From Amycolatopsis balhimycina FH 1894 (GTDB lineage: Bacteria > Actinomycetota > Actinomycetes > Mycobacteriales > Pseudonocardiaceae), in the NCBI RefSeq assembly GCF_000384295.1, contig NZ_KB913037.1, forward strand, positions 1,655,975 to 1,719,974: a stretch of 64,000 nt of DNA. Direction: 5' to 3'. Position 1 is the first letter of the stretch. Each line of letters starts with the position of its first letter. The notes beneath the pieces are model-generated. The model searched no databases, was not told the DNA's origin, and saw nothing but the letters and a program-made list of their open reading frames with translations. Position numbers and translations under genes: made by a program. Below, one piece after another: positions 24,216 through 32,299 of this stretch.

Positions 24216-25400
24216 ATGGCCGACAAGCTGCCCTACCAGATGATCGACTTCGACACCCATTCCTACGAGACCGAGGACTGCTTCACGCGGTTCATGCCGG
24301 AGGCCAAGAAGGACTCCGCGATCCAGACGGTGCGGCTGGCGTCCGGCAAGAAGGTCCTGCTCGCCAACCACAAGATCGTCAACGCGCTCGAGAACGACCT
24401 CGACAAGGCGTACGTGCCGGGTTCACTGGCCGAGATGCTGCGGCAGCGGTCGCAGGGCGAGCAGTCCGATTCCGAGCGCTTCTTCGAGGACATCAAGGAC
24501 GAGTACCTCCGGCACGACGCCCGGCTGGCCAAGATGGACGAGCAGCAGATCGAACGCGGGCTCATGTACCCGGGCGGCTGGGCGCTGATGGCCGAGGCGT
24601 ACCTGGACGGGATCGACCCGCTCTACGACAACCTCCATTCGTTCAACCGCTGGATCGACGAGGACTGGGGCTTCAACTACAAGGACCGGATCTACGCGCC
24701 GGCGATGCTGTCGCTGCGCGACCTCGACCGGGCCGTGGCCGAGCTGGACACGGTGCTCGCCGCCGGCGCCCGGTTCGTCCTGCTGCCCGCCGGGCCGGCC
24801 TACGGCCGCTCCCCCGGCGACCCGTACTTCGACCCGATCTGGTCGCGGATCAACGAGGCCAAGGCGCGCGTGGCCTTCCACATCTCCGAGTTCCACTACC
24901 AGTCCAATGTGGCGTCGCAGTGGGGCTGGGGGCTCGTGCCGCCGTTCCAGTTCTCGGCCTGGCAGTGGCAGAACACCTACGGCGAGCGGCCGATCACCGA
25001 CACGCTGTCGGCGCTGATCTTCGACAACCTCTTCGGCCGGTTCCCGGACATCCAGCTCGTGGTGAGCGAGTTCGGGGCCGAGTGGGTGCCACACTTCCTG
25101 AAGCACATGGACAAGAGCCGCGGCATGGGCCGCAACGGCATCTGGCTCGGCGGCCAGCTGCCGGAGCGCCCGAGCCGGATCTTCCACAAGCACGTCAAGG
25201 TGGTGCCCTACCCCGAGGACGACATCGTGGGTCTCGTCGACCGGCTGGGTACCGCGGATTCGCTCGTGATGGGCTCGGACTGGCCGCACGCCGAAGGACT
25301 GGCCGAGCCGGCCGACTTCTACGACCGGCTGAGCGGACTCGGCGACGAGAACCGCAAGAAGTTCCTGCGGGACAACGCGCTTTCGGTGCTGGTGGACTGA
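24216..25400 (+). CDS. Amidohydrolase_2-family metal-dependent hydrolase/decarboxylase
   Basis: TIM-barrel amidohydrolase_2 protein (394 aa), the family of ACMSD-type decarboxylases and C-C or C-N hydrolases. The first strand motif is IDFDTHSYET at residues 10-19; barrel histidines appear in FHISEFHYQ; the C-terminal catalytic Asp is in MGSDWPHAEG. The N-terminal HxH of ACMSD is reduced to DTH, as in related actinobacterial proteins. The ATG has AAGGAG upstream. A carboxylated or ring-opened intermediate is a plausible substrate. A second family member lies at 27466. A 15-base-arm terminator follows. Confidence 0.83.
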   Translation: MADKLPYQMIDFDTHSYETEDCFTRFMPEAKKDSAIQTVRLASGKKVLLANHKIVNALENDLDKAYVPGSLAEMLRQRSQGEQSDSERFFEDIKDEYLRHDARLAKMDEQQIERGLMYPGGWALMAEAYLDGIDPLYDNLHSFNRWIDEDWGFNYKDRIYAPAMLSLRDLDRAVAELDTVLAAGARFVLLPAGPAYGRSPGDPYFDPIWSRINEAKARVAFHISEFHYQSNVASQWGWGLVPPFQFSAWQWQNTYGERPITDTLSALIFDNLFGRFPDIQLVVSEFGAEWVPHFLKHMDKSRGMGRNGIWLGGQLPERPSRIFHKHVKVVPYPEDDIVGLVDRLGTADSLVMGSDWPHAEGLAEPADFYDRLSGLGDENRKKFLRDNALSVLVD

Positions 25401-25404
25401 GCCC

Positions 25405-25443
25405 CACGGCCACCTTGCCCCCATCCCCGGCAAGGTGGCCGTG
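25405..25443. terminator. Hairpin terminator between convergent genes
   Basis: Perfect inverted repeat with 15-base arms (CACGGCCACCTTGCC and its complement) and a 9-base loop. It lies between the amidohydrolase stop and the stop of the convergent ACAD, so it should terminate transcription from both sides. Confidence 0.72.
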
Positions 25444-25452
25444 CCGCTCGGG

Positions 25453-26595
25453 TTACATGCCCAGTGACCGGCCGATCAGGTCCTTCATGATCTCCGTGGT
25501 CCCGCCGTACAGCCGTTGCACCCGGGCGTCCCGCCACAACCGGGCGATCTCGTACTCGTTGACGTAGCCGTATCCGCCGTGCAGCTGGAGGCAGCGGTCG
25601 AGGATCTCCCACTGTGTCTCGGTGGTCCACCACTTCGCGCCGGCGGCCTCCTCCGCGGTCAGCTCACCCGCGTTCGCCGCCAGGATGCACTGGTCGAGGT
25701 AGGTGCCCATGACGTCGATCTTGGTCCGCATCTCGGCGAGCGCGTGCCGGTTGACCTGGAACTTCCCGATCGGCTGGCCGAACGCCTCCCGGTCGCCGGC
25801 GTACGCGAGGGTGATCTCGTAGGCCCGCCGCGCGCTCGCGACGGCGTGCACGGCGATGCCGAGCCGCTCCTTCGGCAGGTTCTGCATCAGGTGGTAGAAC
25901 CCGCGGTTCTCCTCGCCGACGAGGTTTTCGACCGGCACCCGGACGTCGGTGAAGATCAGCTCGGCGGTGTCGGCCGAGCGCTGCCCGATCTTGTCCAGCT
26001 TGCGGCCACGGGAGAAACCGGGGGTCCCGGACTCCACCGCGATCAGGCTGATGCCGCGGTGCCCGGCCGCGGGGTCGGTCTTGCACGCGACCATGACGAG
26101 GTCGGCGAGGAGCCCGTTCGAGATGAACGTCTTCGTCCCGTTGATCACGTAGTGGTCGCCGTCGCGGCGGGCGGTCGTGCGCAGGCCGCGCACGTCGGAC
26201 CCGGCGCCCGGCTCCGACATCGCGATGGCGGTGATGATCTCCCCCGAGCAGAACCCCGGCAGCCACCGCCGCCGCTGCTCCGGCGTCGTCAAGTTGATCA
26301 GGTAGGGCGCCATGATGTCGTTCTGCAGGCCGAGCCCGATGCCCACCGCGCCGCTCGCCCAGTACTCCTCGGTGAGGATCGCGTTGAACCGGAAGTCGCC
26401 GACCCCGGAGCCGCCGTACTCCTCGGGCACCTCCCAGCCGAGCAGGCCCTGCTCGCCGGCCTTCAGCCAGGCCTCGCGGCTGACCTTGCCGTCGGCCTCC
26501 CACTCGTCGACGAACGGCACGCACTCCTTCTCGAAGTACGTCCTGGCGGAGCGGCGGAACAGCTCGTGTTCCTCGCTGAATATGGTCCGGCGCAT
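25453..26595 (-). CDS. Acyl-CoA dehydrogenase
   Basis: ACAD (380 aa) closest in layout to short/branched-chain enzymes: EVPEEYGGSGVGDFRF, AMSEPGAGSDVRGL (flavin loop), VINGTKTFISNG and QLHGGYGYVNEYEIARLWRD. The C-terminus YGGTTEIMKDLI has Gly where medium-chain enzymes carry the catalytic Glu. It is a single gene divergent from the TetR at 26746, with AT-rich site 7 between them. Confidence 0.92.
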   Translation of the reverse strand: MRRTIFSEEHELFRRSARTYFEKECVPFVDEWEADGKVSREAWLKAGEQGLLGWEVPEEYGGSGVGDFRFNAILTEEYWASGAVGIGLGLQNDIMAPYLINLTTPEQRRRWLPGFCSGEIITAIAMSEPGAGSDVRGLRTTARRDGDHYVINGTKTFISNGLLADLVMVACKTDPAAGHRGISLIAVESGTPGFSRGRKLDKIGQRSADTAELIFTDVRVPVENLVGEENRGFYHLMQNLPKERLGIAVHAVASARRAYEITLAYAGDREAFGQPIGKFQVNRHALAEMRTKIDVMGTYLDQCILAANAGELTAEEAAGAKWWTTETQWEILDRCLQLHGGYGYVNEYEIARLWRDARVQRLYGGTTEIMKDLIGRSLGM

Positions 26596-26646
26596 CTGGG
26601 CCGACTCCTCGTCCCGGCCTGGTCAGCCGTTGCCGTCGGGTCATTC

Positions 26647-26658
26647 AGTTAGCTAATT
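26647..26658 (+). promoter_or_regulatory. AT-rich operator-like site 7
   Basis: Core AGTTAGCTAATT, one base from the reference and with a perfect TTAGCTAA centre, followed by AAACTATAAC. It lies between the divergent ACAD (start at 26595) and TetR (start at 26746) genes, nearer the ACAD. Confidence 0.6.
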
Positions 26659-26745
26659 AAACTATAACGACCACTGTCAAGGTCGACGGCGGCCGGCGCA
26701 CGCCTGCTCTAGGCTGTGACGAGAGTTCGACAAGGGAGGGGCGGC

Positions 26746-27342
26746 GTGGATCAGTCGTCGGAACGCGATCGGATCATCGACGCCGCGTACCGCGCCCTGG
26801 CGGCCACGGGCGGCACCAGCCTGTCGGTGAACGAGGTGCTGCGGTCCGCCGGGCTGTCCACCCGCGCGTTCTACCGCCTCTTCGACTCGAAGGACGAACT
26901 GCTGCTCGCCCTGTTCCGGCAGGACTCCGACCGGGTGGCCGCCCGCCTGCGCCGCGCCGCGGCCGCCGAGCCTCCCGCCGCCGCCCTCCTGTCCTTCGTG
27001 CAGGCCATGCTGCGGATCACCGCCGATCCGCGCCGGCGCCAGCGCGTCCTGGTCATGTCCTCCGAGGAGATCGCGCGCGCGAAGGGGTACCTCACCGAGC
27101 GTCAGCGCTACCACGCGCTCGTGCAGGGCGAACTGGTCCACATCCTCGAACGCGGCCGAGCCGACGGCACGTTTCCGCTGGCCCAGCCGACCTCGGACGC
27201 CGGCTGGATCCGCGCCGCGATCCAGCATGCCTTCGACGAGCAGATCGCCGGGACCGCCCCGGCCACCCCGAACGAGACGGCCGAGTTGCTGACCGGCTTC
27301 GCGCTGCGCGCCCTCGGCGCGCAGGCACCCGCCATCTCCTGA
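26746..27342 (+). CDS. TetR-family transcriptional regulator
   Basis: TetR-family repressor (198 aa): HTH at about residues 10-52, including SVNEVLRSAGLSTRAFYRLF, then a helical ligand-binding domain ending in ELLTGFALRALG. The start was chosen at GTG (VDQSSERDRI) because AAGGGAGGGG precedes it; an earlier in-frame GTG has no ribosome site. It sits between an ACAD (divergent) and an amidohydrolase-TesB operon (same strand). A TGAAAA/TTTTCA inverted repeat over the next promoter is a possible target. Confidence 0.87.
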   Translation: MDQSSERDRIIDAAYRALAATGGTSLSVNEVLRSAGLSTRAFYRLFDSKDELLLALFRQDSDRVAARLRRAAAAEPPAAALLSFVQAMLRITADPRRRQRVLVMSSEEIARAKGYLTERQRYHALVQGELVHILERGRADGTFPLAQPTSDAGWIRAAIQHAFDEQIAGTAPATPNETAELLTGFALRALGAQAPAIS

Positions 27343-27368
27343 AGCCACAGATCGACAGCCCCCGGGTG

Positions 27369-27413
27369 TTGACAGCCTGGCGTTCAAGGACTCTACTGAA
27401 AACGTCATTTTCA
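27369..27413 (+). promoter_or_regulatory. Promoter with overlapping inverted repeat
   Basis: TTGACA at 27369-27374, a 17-base spacer, then TCTACT at 27392-27397 form a reasonable housekeeping-type promoter about 70 bases upstream of the amidohydrolase. A 6-5-6 inverted repeat, TGAAAA-CGTCA-TTTTCA (27397-27413), covers the expected start point and could be a repressor operator. It is different from the AT-rich regulon core. Confidence 0.42.
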
Positions 27414-27465
27414 CCCGTCGGGAGCCACTGCCGGGTGCCGTGGACCCTGGGAAGAAGGATTTCCG

Positions 27466-28590
27466 ATGGAGAAGATCTGGGCGAACTCCGGTGACTCGCA
27501 CTTCCTCGAGCCCGAAGAACTCTGGCGAGAGAATCTGCCGGCGCGGCTGGCCGAGCTCGTCCCGCGCGCCGAGAAGGACCCGGACGGCGAGTGGGAGACC
27601 GTGCACATCGACGGCATGTCCTTCCGCCGCAAGCTGCCGACCGGCCGCAACAAGGAGTTCCTCGAGGCGACGCACCGGGCGCCGGGCGCCCGTGACCTCG
27701 CCAAGCGCATGGTCGACCTGGACAACGAGGGCGTCTGGGCGGAACTGGTCTTCCCGTCGCTGGGCATGTGGAGCTCGTCGTTCCGCACGCCCGAGGTCCT
27801 GCGGGAGGCGCTCCGGGTCAGCAACGACTGGGCCTGGGACGCGATCGAGGACTTCTCGCCGCGGCTGGTCACCACCGCTCAGGTGTCCACCCTGGACATC
27901 GGCGACGCGGTGGCGGAGCTGGAGCGCGTCGCCGAAATGGGCTACCGCGCGGTCTACCTCCCGGTCGCGCCGCACCCGCTGCAGAAGGACTACAACCAGG
28001 ACGCGTGGGAGCCGTTCTGGACGGCTGCCGAGCGGGCGAACATGGTGCTCGCGTTCCACATCGGCACCGACCCCATCGACCTGTCCAAGGGCGGCGCGTC
28101 CGGAGTGGTCTACCGGGGCCCGGGCGGCGCGGTGCTGAACTACACCGAGACGACCTTCGGCGGTCAGCGCGCCGTGATGAAGCTGGTCGCCTCCGGCGCG
28201 CTCGATCGCCACCCGGACCTGCGGGTCCTGGTGTCCGAGGGCGGCGCCACCTGGGTGCCGTTCGTCGCCGACCGGATGGAGGAGGGGTACCGCCAGCACG
28301 CGATGGCGGTGCGGCCCAAGCTCAAGCGGTCGCCGAAGGAGATCATCTACTCGCAGGTGTACGCCTCGTTCCAGCACGACGAGTCCGCCATCGCCGCGTG
28401 CACCGCGATGGGGTACCGGAACGTCATGTGGGGCAGCGACTACCCGCACATGGAAGGCACCTACGGGCACACGCAGGACACGCTGCACCACCTGTTCGAC
28501 GGCGTGGACCCGAAGGTCCGGCACCGCATCACCGTCGGCGCCTTCACCGAGCTGTTCCCCGACGTGCCGCCGCTGCCGGCCGCGGCCTGA
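27466..28590 (+). CDS. Amidohydrolase_2-family protein
   Basis: Second TIM-barrel amidohydrolase_2 protein (374 aa). Motifs are SGDSHFLEPEELW at residues 8-20 (the actinobacterial variant DSHxxEP of the metal site), AFHIGTDP mid-barrel, LVSEGGATWVP, and MWGSDYPHMEG with the catalytic Asp. Family members decarboxylate or hydrolyse carboxylated ring or ring-cleavage products; no specific substrate can be read. The ATG follows GAAGAAGGA. It is the first gene of an operon with a small cysteine protein and a TesB thioesterase. Confidence 0.85.
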   Translation: MEKIWANSGDSHFLEPEELWRENLPARLAELVPRAEKDPDGEWETVHIDGMSFRRKLPTGRNKEFLEATHRAPGARDLAKRMVDLDNEGVWAELVFPSLGMWSSSFRTPEVLREALRVSNDWAWDAIEDFSPRLVTTAQVSTLDIGDAVAELERVAEMGYRAVYLPVAPHPLQKDYNQDAWEPFWTAAERANMVLAFHIGTDPIDLSKGGASGVVYRGPGGAVLNYTETTFGGQRAVMKLVASGALDRHPDLRVLVSEGGATWVPFVADRMEEGYRQHAMAVRPKLKRSPKEIIYSQVYASFQHDESAIAACTAMGYRNVMWGSDYPHMEGTYGHTQDTLHHLFDGVDPKVRHRITVGAFTELFPDVPPLPAAA

Positions 28591-28607
28591 CCGGGGAGCG
28601 CGGCGAC

Positions 28608-28817
28608 GTGAGTGACGACACCGTTCTGTATGACTCCCCCACGGAGTTCCTGCACGAGGTGGCCGAGAAAACCGGCCATTGCGTGGCCCAGTCCGTGATC
28701 CCGCGGGACGACGGCACCTACGTGTGCGCGTGCTCGTGCGAGCGCTGGGAGGTGATCGCGCCCAGCCGCACCGAAGGGCTGCGGCTCGCCCGCGAGCACA
28801 CCGGCTCGCTCCCGTGA
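28608..28817 (+). CDS. Small cysteine-containing protein, unknown function
   Basis: Conserved-looking 69-residue protein with Cys25 and a CACSC cluster (Cys40, 42, 44), acidic N-terminus and a basic ending. I do not recognise the family. It begins at GTG with GGGGAG upstream and its stop overlaps the TesB start (GTGA), which supports real translation in the operon. The cysteine spacing could bind a metal, but this is inference. Confidence 0.6.
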   Translation: MSDDTVLYDSPTEFLHEVAEKTGHCVAQSVIPRDDGTYVCACSCERWEVIAPSRTEGLRLAREHTGSLP

Positions 28818-29704
28818 CGGGCGCGCCCACCCGGCCCGTGCACGATCCCGCGCGGGCCGCACTGCTGGAGCTGGTCGGCGAAATCCTGGACCTGGAGCAC
28901 CTCGAGGTGGACCTCTTCCGCGGGCGGAGCCCACGGAAGGCCACCCAGCGGGTGTTCGGCGGCCAGGTCGCCGGGCAGGCGCTGGTGGCCGCGGGCCGAA
29001 CGGTCGCACGGGACCGGCCGGTGCACAGCCTGCACGGCTATTTCGTGCGGCCCGGCCGGCCCGCGACCCCCATCGTCTACCGCGTCCACCGCATCCGGGA
29101 CGGCCGGTCGTTCACCACCCGCCGGGTGGACGCGCTGCAGCACGGCGAAACGATCTTCACGATGTCGGCGAGTTTCCACGGCGACGAACCGGGCCTCGCC
29201 CACCAGGAGACGATGCCGGCCGCCCCGCCGCCGGAATCACTACCCACCCCACGCGAAGCGTTCCTGCTGGCCGGCCGGGACACCCCGCGCAACATCCTCC
29301 CGTTCGACCTGCGCCGGGTCGGCGAGGACGGCTGGCGGGCCGGGACGGATCCGGCACGCACCACCCAGGTCTGGCTGCGGGCGGCCGACGACCTCGGCGA
29401 CGACCCGCTGCTGCACGCCTGCCTGCTGACCTACGCCAGCGACCTGACCCTGCTCAGCGGCGTCACCTACGCCCACCGGCTGGAGGCGTTCGGCGCGGAC
29501 GACGGCCGAGTCGCCATGGCCAGCCTGGATCACGCGATCTGGTTCCACCGCCCGTTCCGGGTGGACGACTGGCTGCTGTTCGACCAGGACTCCCCGACCG
29601 CCGGCGGCGGCCGCGGGCTGGCGCGCGGGCACTTCTTCGACCGCGACGGACGGCACGTGGCCAGCGCGGTCCAGGAAGGACTCGTGCGCGTCCGTCCTCA
29701 GTAG
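28814..29704 (+). CDS. tesB: TesB-family acyl-CoA thioesterase
   Basis: Double-hotdog acyl-CoA thioesterase II (296 aa). N-terminal hotdog with RVFGGQVAGQALVAAGRTV and VHSLHGYFVRPG; C-terminal hotdog with ASLDHAIWFHRPF, where Asp239 corresponds to the catalytic Asp of E. coli TesB, and VASAVQEGLVR. It should release free acid and CoA from medium or branched acyl-CoA. The GTG start overlaps the stop of the small protein. Compare the second TesB-type gene at 46144, where this Asp is Asn. Confidence 0.9.
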   Translation: MTGAPTRPVHDPARAALLELVGEILDLEHLEVDLFRGRSPRKATQRVFGGQVAGQALVAAGRTVARDRPVHSLHGYFVRPGRPATPIVYRVHRIRDGRSFTTRRVDALQHGETIFTMSASFHGDEPGLAHQETMPAAPPPESLPTPREAFLLAGRDTPRNILPFDLRRVGEDGWRAGTDPARTTQVWLRAADDLGDDPLLHACLLTYASDLTLLSGVTYAHRLEAFGADDGRVAMASLDHAIWFHRPFRVDDWLLFDQDSPTAGGGRGLARGHFFDRDGRHVASAVQEGLVRVRPQ

Positions 29705-29736
29705 CCACCCTTCCGGTCGGCCACCCTCTCGGATAT

Positions 29737-29749
29737 AGTTAGATGAATT
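29737..29749 (+). promoter_or_regulatory. AT-rich operator-like site 8
   Basis: AGTTAGATGAATT followed by GACTATTAG, which is the core with one inserted base. It lies 35 bases before the chosen start of the MmgE/PrpD gene and would control that four-gene operon. Confidence 0.55.
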
Positions 29750-29783
29750 GACTATTAGTCTTCCAGTCGAGGGCGGTCTCCGA

Positions 29784-31154
29784 GTGCATGACGGTTCCGG
29801 TGCGACGGCGCAGCTGGCCGAGTGGGTCCACGGCATGCAGCGGGCCACACTGGACGCCGCGGTCGCCCATCAGGCCAGAAGGCTCGTCCTGGACTGCCTC
29901 GCGGCCACGATCGCCGGCTCGGCGACGCCGGTGGCGGCCGCGGTCCGCGACCTCGTCGCCGAGATGTACCCGGGCGAGCACGCGCGGGTCGTCGGCGGGG
30001 GTCGCGCGTCGGCCGCCGGGGCGGCGCTGGCCAACGGCACCGCGGCGCACGCGCTGGACATCGACGACGGCTACACCCCGGGCTCGGTGCACCCGAGCGC
30101 GCCGACGATCCCGGCCGTCCTGGCGGCGGCCGAGAGCACCGGCGCCCCGGCGGACACCGTGCTGCGGGCCGTCGCGACCGCCGTGGAGGTGACCTGCCGG
30201 CTGGCCCGCGCCGCCCACCCGGCGACCCGGGAGGCCGGGTTCCACAACACCGCGCTGGCCGGGGTGCTGGGCGCCGCGGCCGGGGTGTCGGTGGTGCTCG
30301 GCCTCGACCGGGCCGACGTCGTCTCGGCACTGGGGGTCGCGGGCTCCCACTCGGGCGGGCTGTTCGAGTTCCTGGGCAGCGGCGCCGAGGTCAAGCGGCT
30401 GCACGCCGGCAAGGCGGCCCGCGACGGCCTGCTGTCCGCTCACTTCGCCCGGCTGGGCGTCAGCGGCCCGGCGACGGTGCTCGAAGGCACCAACGGCTAC
30501 TTCCCCGCGTTCGCCCGCGGCGCGTGGCGCCCCGCCGACCTGCTCGACGGGCTCGGCGAGCAGTGGGCGCTGCGGGACACCTACGTCAAGGTCCACCCGT
30601 GTTGCCGGCACCTGCACGGCGCGATCGACGCGCTGCTGGAGCTGCAGGCGGAACACGACCTCGCCGCGGCGACGGCGGTGCGCGTCGAGACCTACTCGGT
30701 CGCCGCGGCCCACGCGCACACGACGTTCGGCAGCTTCATCGACGCCCAGATGAGCCTGCCCTTCGCCGTGGCGGTGACCCTGCTCGACGGAGAGGTCGGC
30801 CTGCCGCAGTTCGACGAGGCCCACCGGGCGTCACCGGCGGTCGCCGCCCTGGCGGCCCGGGTCGAGGTCGTCGCCGGCGCCGAGTTCGACGCCCGCTACC
30901 CCGGCGAGCGCCCGGCCCGCGTCACCGTGCACCGCGCCGGGCGGCCGTCGCTGAGCCGTGAGGTCGCCCAGCCGCGCGGCGAACCGAGCCGGCCGCTGGA
31001 CGACGAAGAACTCACGGCGAAGTTCCGGCTGCTCGCCGATCCGGTCCTGGGCGCCGGGCGCGCGGCCGAGGTGGCCGCCGCTGTGTGGGCGTTCGACGAC
31101 ATCGCCGCCGTCATGTCCGAGCTGTCGGACGAGCAGGAAGGAAAGTCCCGATGA
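29784..31154 (+). CDS. MmgE/PrpD-family dehydratase/decarboxylase-like protein
   Basis: MmgE/PrpD family (456 aa), the fold of 2-methylcitrate dehydratase and cis-aconitate decarboxylase. Family features visible are GTAAHALDIDDGY (active-site HxxDxDD) at about 92-104, HPSAPTIPAVLAAAES, EGTNGYFPAF, and KVHPCCRHLHGAID. The true substrate is likely a hydroxylated tricarboxylate-like or other acid; it is not necessarily methylcitrate, since no methylcitrate synthase is nearby. The start is GTG with GAGGG upstream; an earlier TTG lies inside the AT-rich site. First of four coupled genes. Confidence 0.85.
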   Translation: MHDGSGATAQLAEWVHGMQRATLDAAVAHQARRLVLDCLAATIAGSATPVAAAVRDLVAEMYPGEHARVVGGGRASAAGAALANGTAAHALDIDDGYTPGSVHPSAPTIPAVLAAAESTGAPADTVLRAVATAVEVTCRLARAAHPATREAGFHNTALAGVLGAAAGVSVVLGLDRADVVSALGVAGSHSGGLFEFLGSGAEVKRLHAGKAARDGLLSAHFARLGVSGPATVLEGTNGYFPAFARGAWRPADLLDGLGEQWALRDTYVKVHPCCRHLHGAIDALLELQAEHDLAAATAVRVETYSVAAAHAHTTFGSFIDAQMSLPFAVAVTLLDGEVGLPQFDEAHRASPAVAALAARVEVVAGAEFDARYPGERPARVTVHRAGRPSLSREVAQPRGEPSRPLDDEELTAKFRLLADPVLGAGRAAEVAAAVWAFDDIAAVMSELSDEQEGKSR

Positions 31155-32299
31155 CCACCAGCACCGAGGACCGGACGGCGTTCGCCGAGTCGGTCCGCGC
31201 GTTCGCCCATGACCGGCTGGCGGCGGGCGCCCTCGAACGGGCGCACGACCCCGGGTACCCGTGGGACATCGCGGAACTGCTGGCGCGGCAGGGCCTCCTC
31301 GGGCTCACCGTGCCGGAACGCGACGGTGGCCAGGGCGCCACCCTGCTCGACGCGGTGACGGCCATCCGGGAAGTCGGCCTCGTCTGCCCGAAGAGCGCCG
31401 ACGTCGTGCAGGCCGGCAACTTCGGGGCGTTGCGGACCTTCGCGGAGTACGCCGACGACGACCAGAAAGCTCGCTTCCTGCCCGGGTTCCTGGCCGGCAA
31501 GACGCTGCTGGGCCTGGCGATGAGCGAGCCGGAGGCCGGTTCGGCGGTCACCGACCTGACCACGAGCGCCGAGCCGGACGGCGACGGGTACGTCGTCAAC
31601 GGCACCAAGATCTGGTCCACCCACAGCGTCGAGGCGAACGTGTTCCTCGTCTACGTCCGCTTCGGACCCGGCGTCGGCGGGATCGGCTCGGTGCTGGTCG
31701 AACGCGGCACCCCCGGCCTGGAGATCGGCAAGCCGTCGGAGTACATGAGCGGCGAGCAGTGGGCCCCGCTGTACTTCGACAACTGCCGCATCCCCGCGGA
31801 AAACGTGCTGCTGGGTCCCGGCGGCTTCAAGAAGCAGATCAGCGGGTTCAACGTCGAGCGGCTCGGCAATGCCGCGCGCTCGCTCGCCCTGGGCAGGCTG
31901 GCGTTCGGCATCGCCCGCGACCACGTGCTGCAGCGCGAGCAGTTCGGCCGCACCCTTGCCGACTTCCAGGGCGTCCAGTGGAAGTTCGCCGACATGGCCG
32001 TGGCTTTGGACGGCGCGGACCTGCTGCTGGAGCGTGCCGCGGCCAACGCGGCCGACGGTCTGCCCTCGGCCTACGAGACGTCGGTCGCCAAGCTGGCGGC
32101 CAACCAGGCTGGCTTCCAGGCCGCCGACCAGGCCATGCAGGTGATGGGCGCGATGGGCTACAGCACCGAGACTCTGGTCGAGTACTGTTTCCGCCGCACG
32201 CGAGGCTGGATGATCGCCGGTGGCTCCCTCGAGGTCCTGCGCAACCGGATCGCCGAGGGCGTGCTGGGCCGCCGGTTCAGCCAGCGGGCCCCGAAGTGA
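31151..32299 (+). CDS. Acyl-CoA dehydrogenase
   Basis: ACAD (382 aa): TVPERDGGQGATL, AMSEPEAGSAVTDL (modified flavin loop), VVNGTKIWSTHS and GAMGYSTETLVEYCFRRTRG. The C-terminal motif is IAGGSLEVLRN, without the medium-chain Glu. The ATG overlaps the MmgE/PrpD stop (ATGA), and its own stop overlaps the next gene. It acts in the operon that also makes an ADP-forming CoA ligase and an ALDH. Confidence 0.9.
   Translation: MTTSTEDRTAFAESVRAFAHDRLAAGALERAHDPGYPWDIAELLARQGLLGLTVPERDGGQGATLLDAVTAIREVGLVCPKSADVVQAGNFGALRTFAEYADDDQKARFLPGFLAGKTLLGLAMSEPEAGSAVTDLTTSAEPDGDGYVVNGTKIWSTHSVEANVFLVYVRFGPGVGGIGSVLVERGTPGLEIGKPSEYMSGEQWAPLYFDNCRIPAENVLLGPGGFKKQISGFNVERLGNAARSLALGRLAFGIARDHVLQREQFGRTLADFQGVQWKFADMAVALDGADLLLERAAANAADGLPSAYETSVAKLAANQAGFQAADQAMQVMGAMGYSTETLVEYCFRRTRGWMIAGGSLEVLRNRIAEGVLGRRFSQRAPK

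Noticed and set aside
29784..31154. Methylcitrate cycle (prpD with prpC/prpB)
   Set aside because: No methylcitrate synthase or methylisocitrate lyase nearby, so the gene is only called family level.
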